Source: CAZPBN01 sp964584935 (GTDB taxonomy: Bacteria; Acidobacteriota; Aminicenantia; Aminicenantales; Aminicenantaceae). From it: DNA of 64,000 nucleotides. The stretch's first letter is position 1, and every line of letters begins with the position of its first letter. Below are positions 8,771-15,467 of this stretch, one piece after another. The notes under the pieces were generated by a model. That model made no database searches. It was not told where the DNA came from and was given only the letters and a program-made list of their open reading frames with translations. The position numbers and the translations under genes were made by a program. Location of the stretch: positions 1-64,000 of the forward strand of contig CAZPBN010000009.1 in the NCBI GenBank assembly GCA_964584935.1. Direction: 5' to 3'.

Positions 8771-9403
8771 TCAATGGGATTGGATCAAGGGAACAAATCT
8801 AACCGGCAGAAGTTTTTTCTTCACAAGCCTATTATTCTCATATTTAAATAGGATTAATTCTTGAAATACCGAGCCAACAGGGATAACCATTCTTCCCTTC
8901 CTATTTAATTGCTTCGTGAGAACTTCTGGAGTTTTCGATGGCGCAGCGGTCACAATGATCACATCATAGGGAGCATACTCGTTCCACCCAAGTGAGCCAT
9001 CTCCTACTTTAAAATGAATATTTTCATATCCTAGTTCTCTAAGAATCTTCTGAGCAGAAATGGATAGCTCTTTCACACATTCCACTGTATAAACTTCCTG
9101 GACAATATCTGCCAGAACGGCTGCTTGATATCCTGATCCGGTTCCAATTTCCAGAGCTTTTTCATTCCCTTTAAGAGAGAGCTTTTCTGTCATATAAGCG
9201 ACAATATAAGGTTGAGATATGGTTTGACCATTTCCTATAGGAACCGGTTCATCTCGATAGGCATGACTTCTGAAATCTTTGGGGATAAACATATGCCGGG
9301 GAATATTTCCCATTGCCTCTAGGACTTTTTCATCTTTAATTCCTCTTCCTTTTAACTGGATTTCAACCATCCTTTTTCTACTCTCAGTGTAATTTTCTTT
9401 CAT
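8771..9403 (-). CDS. pcm: protein-L-isoaspartate O-methyltransferase
   Basis: SAM-dependent methyltransferase that methylates L-isoaspartyl residues to start repair of damaged proteins in the cytoplasm. The 210 aa match the family. Visible features: N-terminal KRMVEIQLKGRGI, RHMFIPKDFRSHAYRDEPVPIG, GNGQTISQPYIVAYMTE, the SAM-binding motif I ALEIGTGSGYQAAVLA, VYTVE, and NIHFKVGDGSLGW followed by YDVIIVTAAP. It starts 19 bp downstream of the proS stop and is probably in the same transcript. Confidence 0.95.
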   Translation of the reverse strand: MKENYTESRKRMVEIQLKGRGIKDEKVLEAMGNIPRHMFIPKDFRSHAYRDEPVPIGNGQTISQPYIVAYMTEKLSLKGNEKALEIGTGSGYQAAVLADIVQEVYTVECVKELSISAQKILRELGYENIHFKVGDGSLGWNEYAPYDVIIVTAAPSKTPEVLTKQLNRKGRMVIPVGSVFQELILFKYENNRLVKKKLLPVRFVPLIQSH

Positions 9404-9422
9404 TTCAATATTTTATACATAT

Positions 9423-10877
9423 TCAATATGCTTTAGCAAATATCACCCAATGATCAGCATTCTTCTGACAATACAAACACTTTCCAGGCTTATCCTCTTT
9501 TTGATTTTCGGAGAGGATAACCCGAATTGTAGCCATTGTTTCTTCTTTTATCTTTTCTTCACATTCAGGATTCCCGCACCAGAAGGATCGAATAAAACCT
9601 CTTTGAGATTCCATAACTTCCTTGAACTCATTATAGGAATCCACTTTATAGGTATGGTCTTTCTGAAATTTCAAAGCTTGGTCATACATATATTTTTGTA
9701 TCCTCTCTAAGATTTCAGGAACTTTTTTAGGTATATCTTGGACCTGAATAAATTCTTTCTCTCTTGTCGTTCTGTGAACAGCAACCACCTGATTTTTTTC
9801 AACATCTTTGGGACCAATCTCTATCCTTAGAGGAACTCCCTTCATTTCCCATTCTGCATATTTCCAACCCGGAGTGAATTCCTCTCTTTCATCCACTTTC
9901 ACCTTTAGTCCCATTTCAATCAATTGCTTTTCTACCTTTTTTGCTTGGGGGAGAATATTTTCCTTCCAGTTTCCTATGGAAATGGGGACAATCACAATCT
10001 GGATCGGAGCGATTCTGGGAGGGAATTTCAAACCTGAATCATCACCATGAACCATTATCAAGGCACCTATGAGCCGGGTTGAAACCCCCCAGGATGTCTG
10101 CCAGGCATATTGAAGATTTTGATTTCTGTCTTCATATCTTATGTTAAACACTTTTGAAAAGTGCTGTCCCAGATTATGAGATGTTCCCATTTGTAGGCAT
10201 TTCCCGTCCGACATCAATGATTCAATGGCATATGTATCCAAAGCTCCAGCAAATTTTTCTCTTTCAGATTTTTTTCCATAGATAACCGGAATCGCCAATT
10301 CCTTTTCCACAAATTCTCTATATAATGAAAGAATCATTAACGTTTCTTTTTCTGCCTCTTCCTTTGTTTCATGAACCGTATGCCCTTCCTGCCAGAGAAA
10401 TTCTGTTGTTCTCAAAAAGGGCCTGGTAACTTTTTCCCAGCGAACAATATTAGCCCATTGATTGATCAGCACAGGTAAATCTCTCCATGATTTTATCCAT
10501 TTTGAATACATACTTCCTATGATGGCTTCCGAAGTAGGCCGTACAGCAAGAGGCTCTTCAAGCTCCTCCTTCCCTCCTATAGTTACCCATGCCACTTCAG
10601 GAGCAAAACCCTCCAGATGCTGGGTTTCTTTTTGAAGAAAGCTCTTTGGAATCATAAGGGGAAAATAAGCATTGTTATGTCCTGTTTCTTTTATTTTTTT
10701 ATCCAGAAGATGCTTAATATTTTCCCATATCGCAAAGCCGTAAGGCCTTATGACCATCATTCCTTTTATGGGAGCATAATCAGCCAGTTCCGTCTTTTTG
10801 ATAACGTCAATATACCATTTAGAAAAATCAGAACTTTTTGATGTGATCTTCTTAACTAATTTATTTTTGTCATTCAC
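9423..10877 (-). CDS. proS: prolyl-tRNA synthetase, archaeal/eukaryote-type
   Basis: Class II aminoacyl-tRNA synthetase charging tRNA-Pro. About 484 aa, without the editing insertion of the common bacterial ProRS. Motif 2 region: LAVRPTSEAIIG; the N-terminus DYAPIKGMMVIRPYG and NAYFPLMIPKS are those of the archaeal-type enzyme. An anticodon-binding domain follows (about 285-390). The C-terminal domain has paired cysteines, CGNPEC and CLYC, as in the zinc-binding end of this type, and terminates in FAKAY. The frame starts TTG-GTG; I take GTG 10877 because GGAG at 10886-10889 is then 8 nt upstream. A strong promoter (TTGACA-17-TAGAAT) lies at 10909-10937. Confidence 0.95.
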   Translation of the reverse strand: MNDKNKLVKKITSKSSDFSKWYIDVIKKTELADYAPIKGMMVIRPYGFAIWENIKHLLDKKIKETGHNNAYFPLMIPKSFLQKETQHLEGFAPEVAWVTIGGKEELEEPLAVRPTSEAIIGSMYSKWIKSWRDLPVLINQWANIVRWEKVTRPFLRTTEFLWQEGHTVHETKEEAEKETLMILSLYREFVEKELAIPVIYGKKSEREKFAGALDTYAIESLMSDGKCLQMGTSHNLGQHFSKVFNIRYEDRNQNLQYAWQTSWGVSTRLIGALIMVHGDDSGLKFPPRIAPIQIVIVPISIGNWKENILPQAKKVEKQLIEMGLKVKVDEREEFTPGWKYAEWEMKGVPLRIEIGPKDVEKNQVVAVHRTTREKEFIQVQDIPKKVPEILERIQKYMYDQALKFQKDHTYKVDSYNEFKEVMESQRGFIRSFWCGNPECEEKIKEETMATIRVILSENQKEDKPGKCLYCQKNADHWVIFAKAY

Positions 10878-10908
10878 CAAATTTTCTCCATTTTATAATA
10901 CTCGGACA

Positions 10909-10937
10909 ATTCTATCGACACCCCTGGTTTTTGTCAA
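10909..10937 (-). promoter_or_regulatory. proS promoter
   Basis: On the minus strand, TTGACA (10937-10932) and TAGAAT (10914-10909) are separated by 17 bp, a near-consensus sigma-70 type promoter. It predicts transcription from about 10902 and a leader of roughly 25 nt before proS. No T-box-like structure can fit in such a short leader. Confidence 0.7.
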
Positions 10938-11070
10938 GGCAGTCTGATATATAGAAGCTGACATCTGGTGTCTTTCCCTTCCGTACATGCTCCTAGAATA
11001 AAGAATAAAATCCAAAAAAATGGCTTTCCTATTTTTACTCACCACTTGCTTTTTGTTTTTATTTCAAGAA

Positions 11071-11122
11071 GGTGATAAAAGAGTTGCTAAATATCACCCC
11101 TTTAATCATCCAAAAAGGTGAT
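11071..11122 (+). repeat. three GGTGAT half-sites in alternating orientation
   Basis: GGTGATA at 11071-11077 and TATCACC at 11092-11098 form a perfect 7-bp inverted repeat with a 14-nt loop. A second GGTGATT follows at 11117-11122, so the middle copy can pair with either flank. The set lies about 55-105 bp upstream of the first PilZ-like gene. It could be an operator array or alternative RNA hairpins. The rest of the gap from 10938 to 11177 shows nothing else I can name. Confidence 0.4.
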
Positions 11123-11177
11123 TGACCCGTTGGATTAAAAATGGCATTTTATTCAAAAATATTAAAATAATAAGAAA

Positions 11178-11534
11178 ATGCACAATAAAGAGATAGACGA
11201 AGAAGCCCAAAAAATCAATCTCATTGAACAAGGATTCAACCTGAAACTTCCCACTAGAGTGGAAGGAGTAGATGTCAATGGAAAAAATTTTCAGGAAAAA
11301 ACGAAACTGACATATATCAGTCATTCCGGCTCATCCTTTTGGTTGAATTCCACAGTTGCTATGGGAACGGATTTAAGACTCAGCATTGATATTCCCCAAA
11401 AGCTCTCAGAAGATAAAAATCTCAAATTGATAATCAAAGGAAAAGTTGTTTTCATTGAATCAGATAATTATGAAAAAGATCAAAAACGCATTTCTCTTAG
11501 ATTTGAAAACAAATACATTATAACAGAACCTTAA
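11178..11534 (+). CDS. degenerate PilZ-like protein
   Basis: 118-aa small protein whose pattern matches PilZ-type beta barrels: LKLPTRVEGVDVNGKNF, a central YISHSGSSFWL where PilZ has D/N-x-S-x-x-G, MGTDLRLSIDIP, and a closing KVVFIES...RISLRFENK. The N-terminal Arg-x3-Arg needed for cyclic di-GMP binding is absent (GFNLKLP instead), so it probably does not bind cyclic di-GMP in the canonical way. No signal peptide or membrane segment. It resembles the genes at 11541 and 12932, and the three look like paralogues. Assignment rests on the pattern and on the intact paralogue; function unknown. Confidence 0.6.
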   Translation: MHNKEIDEEAQKINLIEQGFNLKLPTRVEGVDVNGKNFQEKTKLTYISHSGSSFWLNSTVAMGTDLRLSIDIPQKLSEDKNLKLIIKGKVVFIESDNYEKDQKRISLRFENKYIITEP

Positions 11535-11540
11535 ATTTTA

Positions 11541-11906
11541 GTGCCTTTCAAGCAAAATTCATCCAAAAATCCCTCTCAGAAAGAAATTAATAAGGAAGAA
11601 ATTTTTAACATATATCTCCCAGCCTTGATTTCTGGAGTCAATGCTTTTGGTCAAGAATTTCAAGAAAACACAGATATTTTTTCCATAAGCTATAAAAAAA
11701 ATTCTTTTTTACTGGAGACAAAAGTAACTATAGGAACCCAATTAAATGTTATCATGGATATTCCCAAAACGATATACCTGAATCATGCTTTGAAGCTTTT
11801 CATATCAGGAAATGTTTTTCTCATTGAACTGAAATCCAATAAAAAAAAATCTCAATATATTTCAATCTTATTAAATAAAAATTTCCAAATCCGTTCATTT
11901 CCTTGA
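11541..11906 (+). CDS. degenerate PilZ-like protein (second)
   Basis: 121 aa, beginning at GTG 11541 six bases after the previous stop, without a clear Shine-Dalgarno; translation may be coupled. It follows the same plan as its neighbour: FNIYLPALISGVNAFGQEF, FSISYKKNSFLLE, IGTQLNVIMDIP, ISGNVFLIEL, and a final ISILLNKNF. Both cyclic di-GMP-binding motifs of PilZ are missing. I read it as a diverged paralogue of the gene at 11178, possibly a partner subunit or a decaying duplicate. Confidence 0.5.
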   Translation: MPFKQNSSKNPSQKEINKEEIFNIYLPALISGVNAFGQEFQENTDIFSISYKKNSFLLETKVTIGTQLNVIMDIPKTIYLNHALKLFISGNVFLIELKSNKKKSQYISILLNKNFQIRSFP

Positions 11907-12136
11907 TTTAAATAGTTTTATACTCCCGATATCCTTCAATTTATGGTGATCCCCTCACGCCCAGGACTCATTAAGGGAACAAATTCTGTAGATTTCACTT
12001 AAACACACTTCAGAAGTTCTCTAAAAAATTGCTCTAGGGATCTATATAAATTATTACAAATCAATAAGTCCTGCGGCCCGTTCGGGGACCGGGCCTTACT
12101 GAAAAAATTTGGAAGAATTTTGCTTAAACTCTTATC
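11907..12136. other. intergenic stretch with an isolated GC-rich hairpin
   Basis: The 308-bp gap before the LuxR-type gene has no convincing reading frame. It holds another GGTGAT at 11945-11950 and a short, strikingly GC-rich inverted repeat: GGCCCG (12075-12080), loop of nine, CGGGCC (12090-12095). No T run follows, so it is not a classical terminator. It lies upstream of the promoter at 12137 and could belong to the 3' end of the PilZ transcript or to a small RNA. Confidence 0.4.
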
Positions 12137-12165
12137 TTGACAACAATTGAGAGTTTTAATAATAT
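12137..12165 (+). promoter_or_regulatory. promoter of the LuxR-type regulator gene
   Basis: TTGACA at 12137-12142 and TAATAT at 12160-12165 with a 17-bp spacer. Predicted start of transcription is near 12172, giving a leader of about 43 nt before ATG 12215. Confidence 0.55.
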
Positions 12166-12214
12166 GAGATAAAATAAGTGAAAAAAAATAGTCTTTTGCG
12201 GGGTAAATGAATTA

Positions 12215-12901
12215 ATGAATAAAAAAGAAACAAAAGCAACCAATAATAAAATTAATGTCCATATATTCTGTACATCAGACATAATACTTTCAGGGATTAT
12301 CAAATCTCTAGAAATCTCTAAAAAAATAAATATCTCCCAGATCGAAAAGAACAGCATCGATTCCTTTATGGAGTCATTAAAAAAAAGTAAGTCCGACATT
12401 ATCCTTTTTGTCAATATAGAATTACTCCCCAACATTCAGGAAATATGTAAAAACATCAAATCGCTCTTTAAGTCGCAAAAAAAATGCAATTTACTTCTCT
12501 TAGGAAATATCCCGTCTCATGAAGAAGTGGTCAATCTTTTAAATGCGGGAGCAAGAGGGTACTTTGATTTGAATGATTCAACTGATAAATTGATTGAAGC
12601 TGTGGAAACGATTTACAAGGGAGATATATGGCTTCCAAGAGATAAAATGAGCAGCATAATGGATCGGATAATTACAGTGGTCGGTAAAGATTTTAAAGAA
12701 AAACCATTGGATCAACTCACTCCTACTGAATTCCAGGTTTTAAGACTTATCGGGCAAGGAAAAAGCAATGATGAAATTGCTTCCATACTTTTTATCAGTA
12801 AAAATACCGTTAGATCTCATATTAAAAGCATTTATTCGAAACTTAATACACACAGCAGGCTTCAACTTGCTTTATATGCCATTAATTCTGCGTTGTTTTA
12901 A
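12215..12901 (+). CDS. LuxR/NarL-type transcription regulator with pseudo-receiver
   Basis: 228 aa. The C-terminal about 65 residues are a LuxR helix-turn-helix: LTPTEFQVLRLIGQGKSNDEIA and ISKNTVRSHIKSIYSKL. The N-terminal about 120 residues fold like a receiver (NVHIFCTSDIILSGIIKSL, then NAGARGYFDLNDSTDKLIEAVETIYKGDIWLP), but the phospho-acceptor position reads DIILFVN67IELLP, Asn instead of Asp, and the acidic pocket Asp pair is missing. It therefore probably does not work by phosphorylation and may respond to a ligand or partner. It sits among three PilZ-type genes, so a role in cyclic di-GMP-linked surface behaviour is a reasonable guess, not shown. Confidence 0.85.
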   Translation: MNKKETKATNNKINVHIFCTSDIILSGIIKSLEISKKINISQIEKNSIDSFMESLKKSKSDIILFVNIELLPNIQEICKNIKSLFKSQKKCNLLLLGNIPSHEEVVNLLNAGARGYFDLNDSTDKLIEAVETIYKGDIWLPRDKMSSIMDRIITVVGKDFKEKPLDQLTPTEFQVLRLIGQGKSNDEIASILFISKNTVRSHIKSIYSKLNTHSRLQLALYAINSALF

Positions 12902-12931
12902 TCAACATTACATTTCCGTTATTTAAAGGTG

Positions 12932-13324
12932 ATGGTCAAAGCAAACACCCTAAATAAATCTGGTATGAATTCAAAAAAGAGGTCTACTGTTTACCGTAGA
13001 GAGAACCGGAGAAAAGAATACAGATTAAAACTCCCTTTATCAGCAACGGTAAAAGGAAAACTTCCCAGTAATGAATATTTTGAGGAACAAACAAATATTT
13101 TAGATATCAGTGCAGGAGGAGCCAGTTTTGGTTTGAATTCAAGTATCATCATTGGAACCAAAATCACATTATTCATCCATTTGCCAGATGAGTTAAATTC
13201 AAACACCAAATCAAAACTTAAGTTAGAAGGTTACACAATTCGTTTATCTGCCTCAAAAGAGAAAGATAAGAAACAATTCGTGGCGATTCGCTTCTATAAA
13301 AAATTTAATTATGTATCCTTATAA
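12932..13324 (+). CDS. PilZ domain protein with intact cyclic di-GMP motifs
   Basis: 130 aa from ATG 12932; a GTG at 12929 immediately precedes it. A basic N-terminus leads to the PilZ signature: RRENRRKEYRLKLPL provides the R-x3-R element, and DISAGGASF provides D-x-S-x-x-G about 30 residues later. Closing strands are IGTKITLFIHLP and a final FVAIRFYKKF. It is the only one of the three local PilZ-type proteins that keeps both binding motifs, so it is the likely cyclic di-GMP receptor of the group. The diguanylate cyclase at 31779 is a possible source of the signal. Confidence 0.85.
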   Translation: MVKANTLNKSGMNSKKRSTVYRRENRRKEYRLKLPLSATVKGKLPSNEYFEEQTNILDISAGGASFGLNSSIIIGTKITLFIHLPDELNSNTKSKLKLEGYTIRLSASKEKDKKQFVAIRFYKKFNYVSL

Positions 13325-13357
13325 CACAATCATCATTATCTTAAAGAGTGAATCATA

Positions 13358-13978
13358 ATGCTTATAGCTGCATTAACAGGAGGAATGGGAACAGGAAAAT
13401 CTGTTGCCTTAAAAATCTTTCAAGAGCTGGGATGTTATGTTCATAGTGCCGATAAAGAAGCGCATTCATTTTTAGAACCGGGAACCATTGTTTGGGAAAA
13501 AATTGTCGAACATTTTGGAAAAAAAATCCTGAATAAGAATAACACAATAGACCGCCGCCAATTGGGAAAAATTATTTTTAGAGATAAAAAAGAGAGGCAA
13601 TTTTTAAACAACCTCATTCATCCTTTGGTTATGAAGAAAAAACAAAAATTAATCGATCAACTGGAAAAGCAAGGAAAATACAAAATATTTATTTCTGAAT
13701 CCGCTATTGTCATAGAAGCTGGATATAGGAATTTTTATGATAAAATAATTGTCACTCATTGTGATAAAGACACTCAAATAAAAAGAATCATGGAAAGAGA
13801 TCATATCTCAAAAGCTGAGGCTCTAAAGAAAATCAAGAGCCAGCTGAATGTTGATGAAAAATTAGAATCAGCTGATTATGTTATAAACACTTCCGGTCCT
13901 TTTTTAAACACCATTGAACAAGCGGAACGAGTTTTCCGGAATCTCATGAAAGATTATGAATTGAAATTAGTCAATTGA
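13358..13978 (+). CDS. coaE: dephospho-CoA kinase
   Basis: Catalyses the last step of coenzyme A synthesis, phosphorylation of the ribose 3'-OH of dephospho-CoA. 206 aa, normal size. P-loop GGMGTGKS at 8-15; DKEAH acceptor-binding segment; RRQLGKIIF and LNNLIHPLV are typical CoaE segments; the ERDHISKAEALKKIKSQ stretch forms the lid region, and the C-terminus has ADYVINTSG. It starts 33 bp after the PilZ gene and may share its transcript. Confidence 0.93.
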   Translation: MLIAALTGGMGTGKSVALKIFQELGCYVHSADKEAHSFLEPGTIVWEKIVEHFGKKILNKNNTIDRRQLGKIIFRDKKERQFLNNLIHPLVMKKKQKLIDQLEKQGKYKIFISESAIVIEAGYRNFYDKIIVTHCDKDTQIKRIMERDHISKAEALKKIKSQLNVDEKLESADYVINTSGPFLNTIEQAERVFRNLMKDYELKLVN

Positions 13979-14078
13979 AACCCATATTCACTCGTTTGTC
14001 ACTCCGTTAAAAAAAGGACATTTTATCAATTAATATTCAAAACACTTCTTATTTTTCTTCAAATAAATCTTAAGACTA

Positions 14079-15029
14079 TTAATCTGCTTTTAAAGATGCT
14101 GCCAATAAAGGAATCAATATTTCATGATGACCTAAAAAATAAAATCCTTTGTTTTTATTCTTATAGAGAGGTCTCTTTATTATATTTTGATAAGGACGAT
14201 AATGAAGATTGAAATCGATAACAGCAGTGGTGAAATTTTTAAGAACATACCCTTTGTTTCTCACCACAGCGAGTGCTTTAAGAAACACTTCAGGCAAAAT
14301 AACAGAAGAGCCAACATTTATGAAAATCCCTCCCCCTTCAAGCTTTTTTATCATTGAACAGAAAAGCAAAAAATCTCTTAATGAGGTTTCCCCAAGAGCG
14401 TCTCCCCTAGCTTTAGGATGAAAATGGATGATATCTGTCCCCAGTGCTACATGGACAGTTACGGGGACATTCATTTTATAAGAATTATACAAAATACTCA
14501 CATCGTTGTTCGGAAATGAATATTTATCCATCATTTTTCCAACAGCTTCCCCCAATCCTATATTTTCTTTGAATCCCTGAATGGCTGCTTCATTTAGAAA
14601 CGCTCCTGTTTCATTAGCCATTCCAAACTGACCATTTTCTATCTGTTGCTCTACATCTTCAGAGGTTTGGCCTGAATGGGCGATCTCAAAGTCATGGATG
14701 ATCCCAGCCCCGTTGAGAGTTATTCCCGAAATCCAGCCTTTCTTCAACATATCTATGATAATGGGACTTAAGCCGACCTTTATAATATGGGCACCAAAAG
14801 CGAAAAGAATCGCCTTGTCTTTATTTTTGGCTTCCTTAATCAGTTTAATAAATTCTTTAAAATCTTTTCCAGCTAATATATCTGGCAAAGAGTCAATGAA
14901 TTGTTTGAAATTGTTTCCTGAATCAAAGGTCTCGGCAAAATCTTTTTTGCTCACTTTACTTTTTCTTGAGGAAAGCGGATAAGTTTTTAAATCTTTTGTG
15001 GAAATTGGATTTATTCTATATTTGCTCAT
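14079..15029 (-). CDS. deoxyhypusine synthase-like protein
   Basis: 316 aa. I read this as a distant member of the deoxyhypusine synthase superfamily (NAD-dependent, Rossmann-like enzymes acting on spermidine). Supporting segments are LKKGWISGITLNGAGIIHD (compare the VTTAGG or ATGAN elements of the family), GDALGETSLRDF, and GGGIFINVGSSVILPEVFLKAL, which resembles the INxGGGxPKN NAD-binding part. The catalytic Lys motif of true deoxyhypusine synthase (GKEI-like) is not obvious. Bacteria lack eIF5A, so a different spermidine- or NAD-dependent reaction is more likely. It stands alone on the minus strand, 58 bp downstream of the HU gene. Family assignment is moderate; substrate unknown. Confidence 0.55.
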   Translation of the reverse strand: MSKYRINPISTKDLKTYPLSSRKSKVSKKDFAETFDSGNNFKQFIDSLPDILAGKDFKEFIKLIKEAKNKDKAILFAFGAHIIKVGLSPIIIDMLKKGWISGITLNGAGIIHDFEIAHSGQTSEDVEQQIENGQFGMANETGAFLNEAAIQGFKENIGLGEAVGKMMDKYSFPNNDVSILYNSYKMNVPVTVHVALGTDIIHFHPKARGDALGETSLRDFLLFCSMIKKLEGGGIFINVGSSVILPEVFLKALAVVRNKGYVLKNFTTAVIDFNLHYRPYQNIIKRPLYKNKNKGFYFLGHHEILIPLLAASLKAD

Positions 15030-15087
15030 AATAAGTTATTCTGATCTATTCAGGAAGGATAATCAATCAATTATATTATTTTTTTAA

Positions 15088-15354
15088 TTAAATATTCTTT
15101 AAATCTTGTCCCGGTTTGAATTTAATTCTTTTCCCTTTATCAATTTTAATCTGTTTTTCTCTCCGGATATCTCTTCCAAAACCGGTTTTTTTAGGGAGAA
15201 CTTTAAAACTAGCAAATCCTCTTATTTCGATTTTTTCATTATCAGCAAGTGCATTTTTCATAGCTTCAAGAATATTGTCAACAATCATTAATGATACAGC
15301 CTTAGTGAATTTCGAATTCTTTTCCAATTCAAGGGCTATATCATTTTTTATCAT
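15088..15354 (-). CDS. HU/IHF-family DNA-binding protein
   Basis: 88-aa nucleoid protein, usual length for HU. An N-terminal helical half (VSLMIVDNILEAMKNALADNEKIEI) is followed by the RGFASFKV turn and a beta-arm. In the arm FGRDIRREKQIKIDKG replaces the common R-x-G-R-N-P sequence, so the DNA-intercalating proline region is altered. The strong AAGGAGAA site just upstream and a TTGACA box at 15407-15412 suggest high expression. It is divergent from the NfeD gene. Whether it behaves as HU or as a site-specific IHF-like protein cannot be told. Confidence 0.88.
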   Translation of the reverse strand: MIKNDIALELEKNSKFTKAVSLMIVDNILEAMKNALADNEKIEIRGFASFKVLPKKTGFGRDIRREKQIKIDKGKRIKFKPGQDLKNI

Positions 15355-15382
15355 TCAGTTCTCCTTAATCTGATTTTTTAAT

Positions 15383-15412
15383 TATAATTATTTATTGAAA
15401 TTAAAATGTCAA
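15383..15412 (-). promoter_or_regulatory. HU gene promoter
   Basis: On the minus strand a perfect TTGACA (15412-15407) is followed 17-20 bp later by AT-only sequence that includes ATTATA and TATAAT alternatives (15388-15381). The exact -10 box is uncertain. The leader to the HU start would be about 20 nt and carries the AAGGAGAA site. Confidence 0.5.
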
Positions 15413-15431
15413 GATAATTATTTATAAATTA

Positions 15432-15461
15432 TTGACTTTATTAATCTTCAACTCTTATAAT
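15432..15461 (+). promoter_or_regulatory. promoter directly abutting the NfeD start codon
   Basis: TTGACT at 15432-15437 and a perfect TATAAT at 15456-15461 with an 18-bp spacer. The -10 box ends six bases before ATG 15468, so transcription should begin at or within a base or two of the start codon. No Shine-Dalgarno precedes the ATG, which fits a leaderless mRNA. A TTG in frame at 15432 is the -35 box and not a start codon. Confidence 0.7.
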
Positions 15462-15467
15462 AATGAC

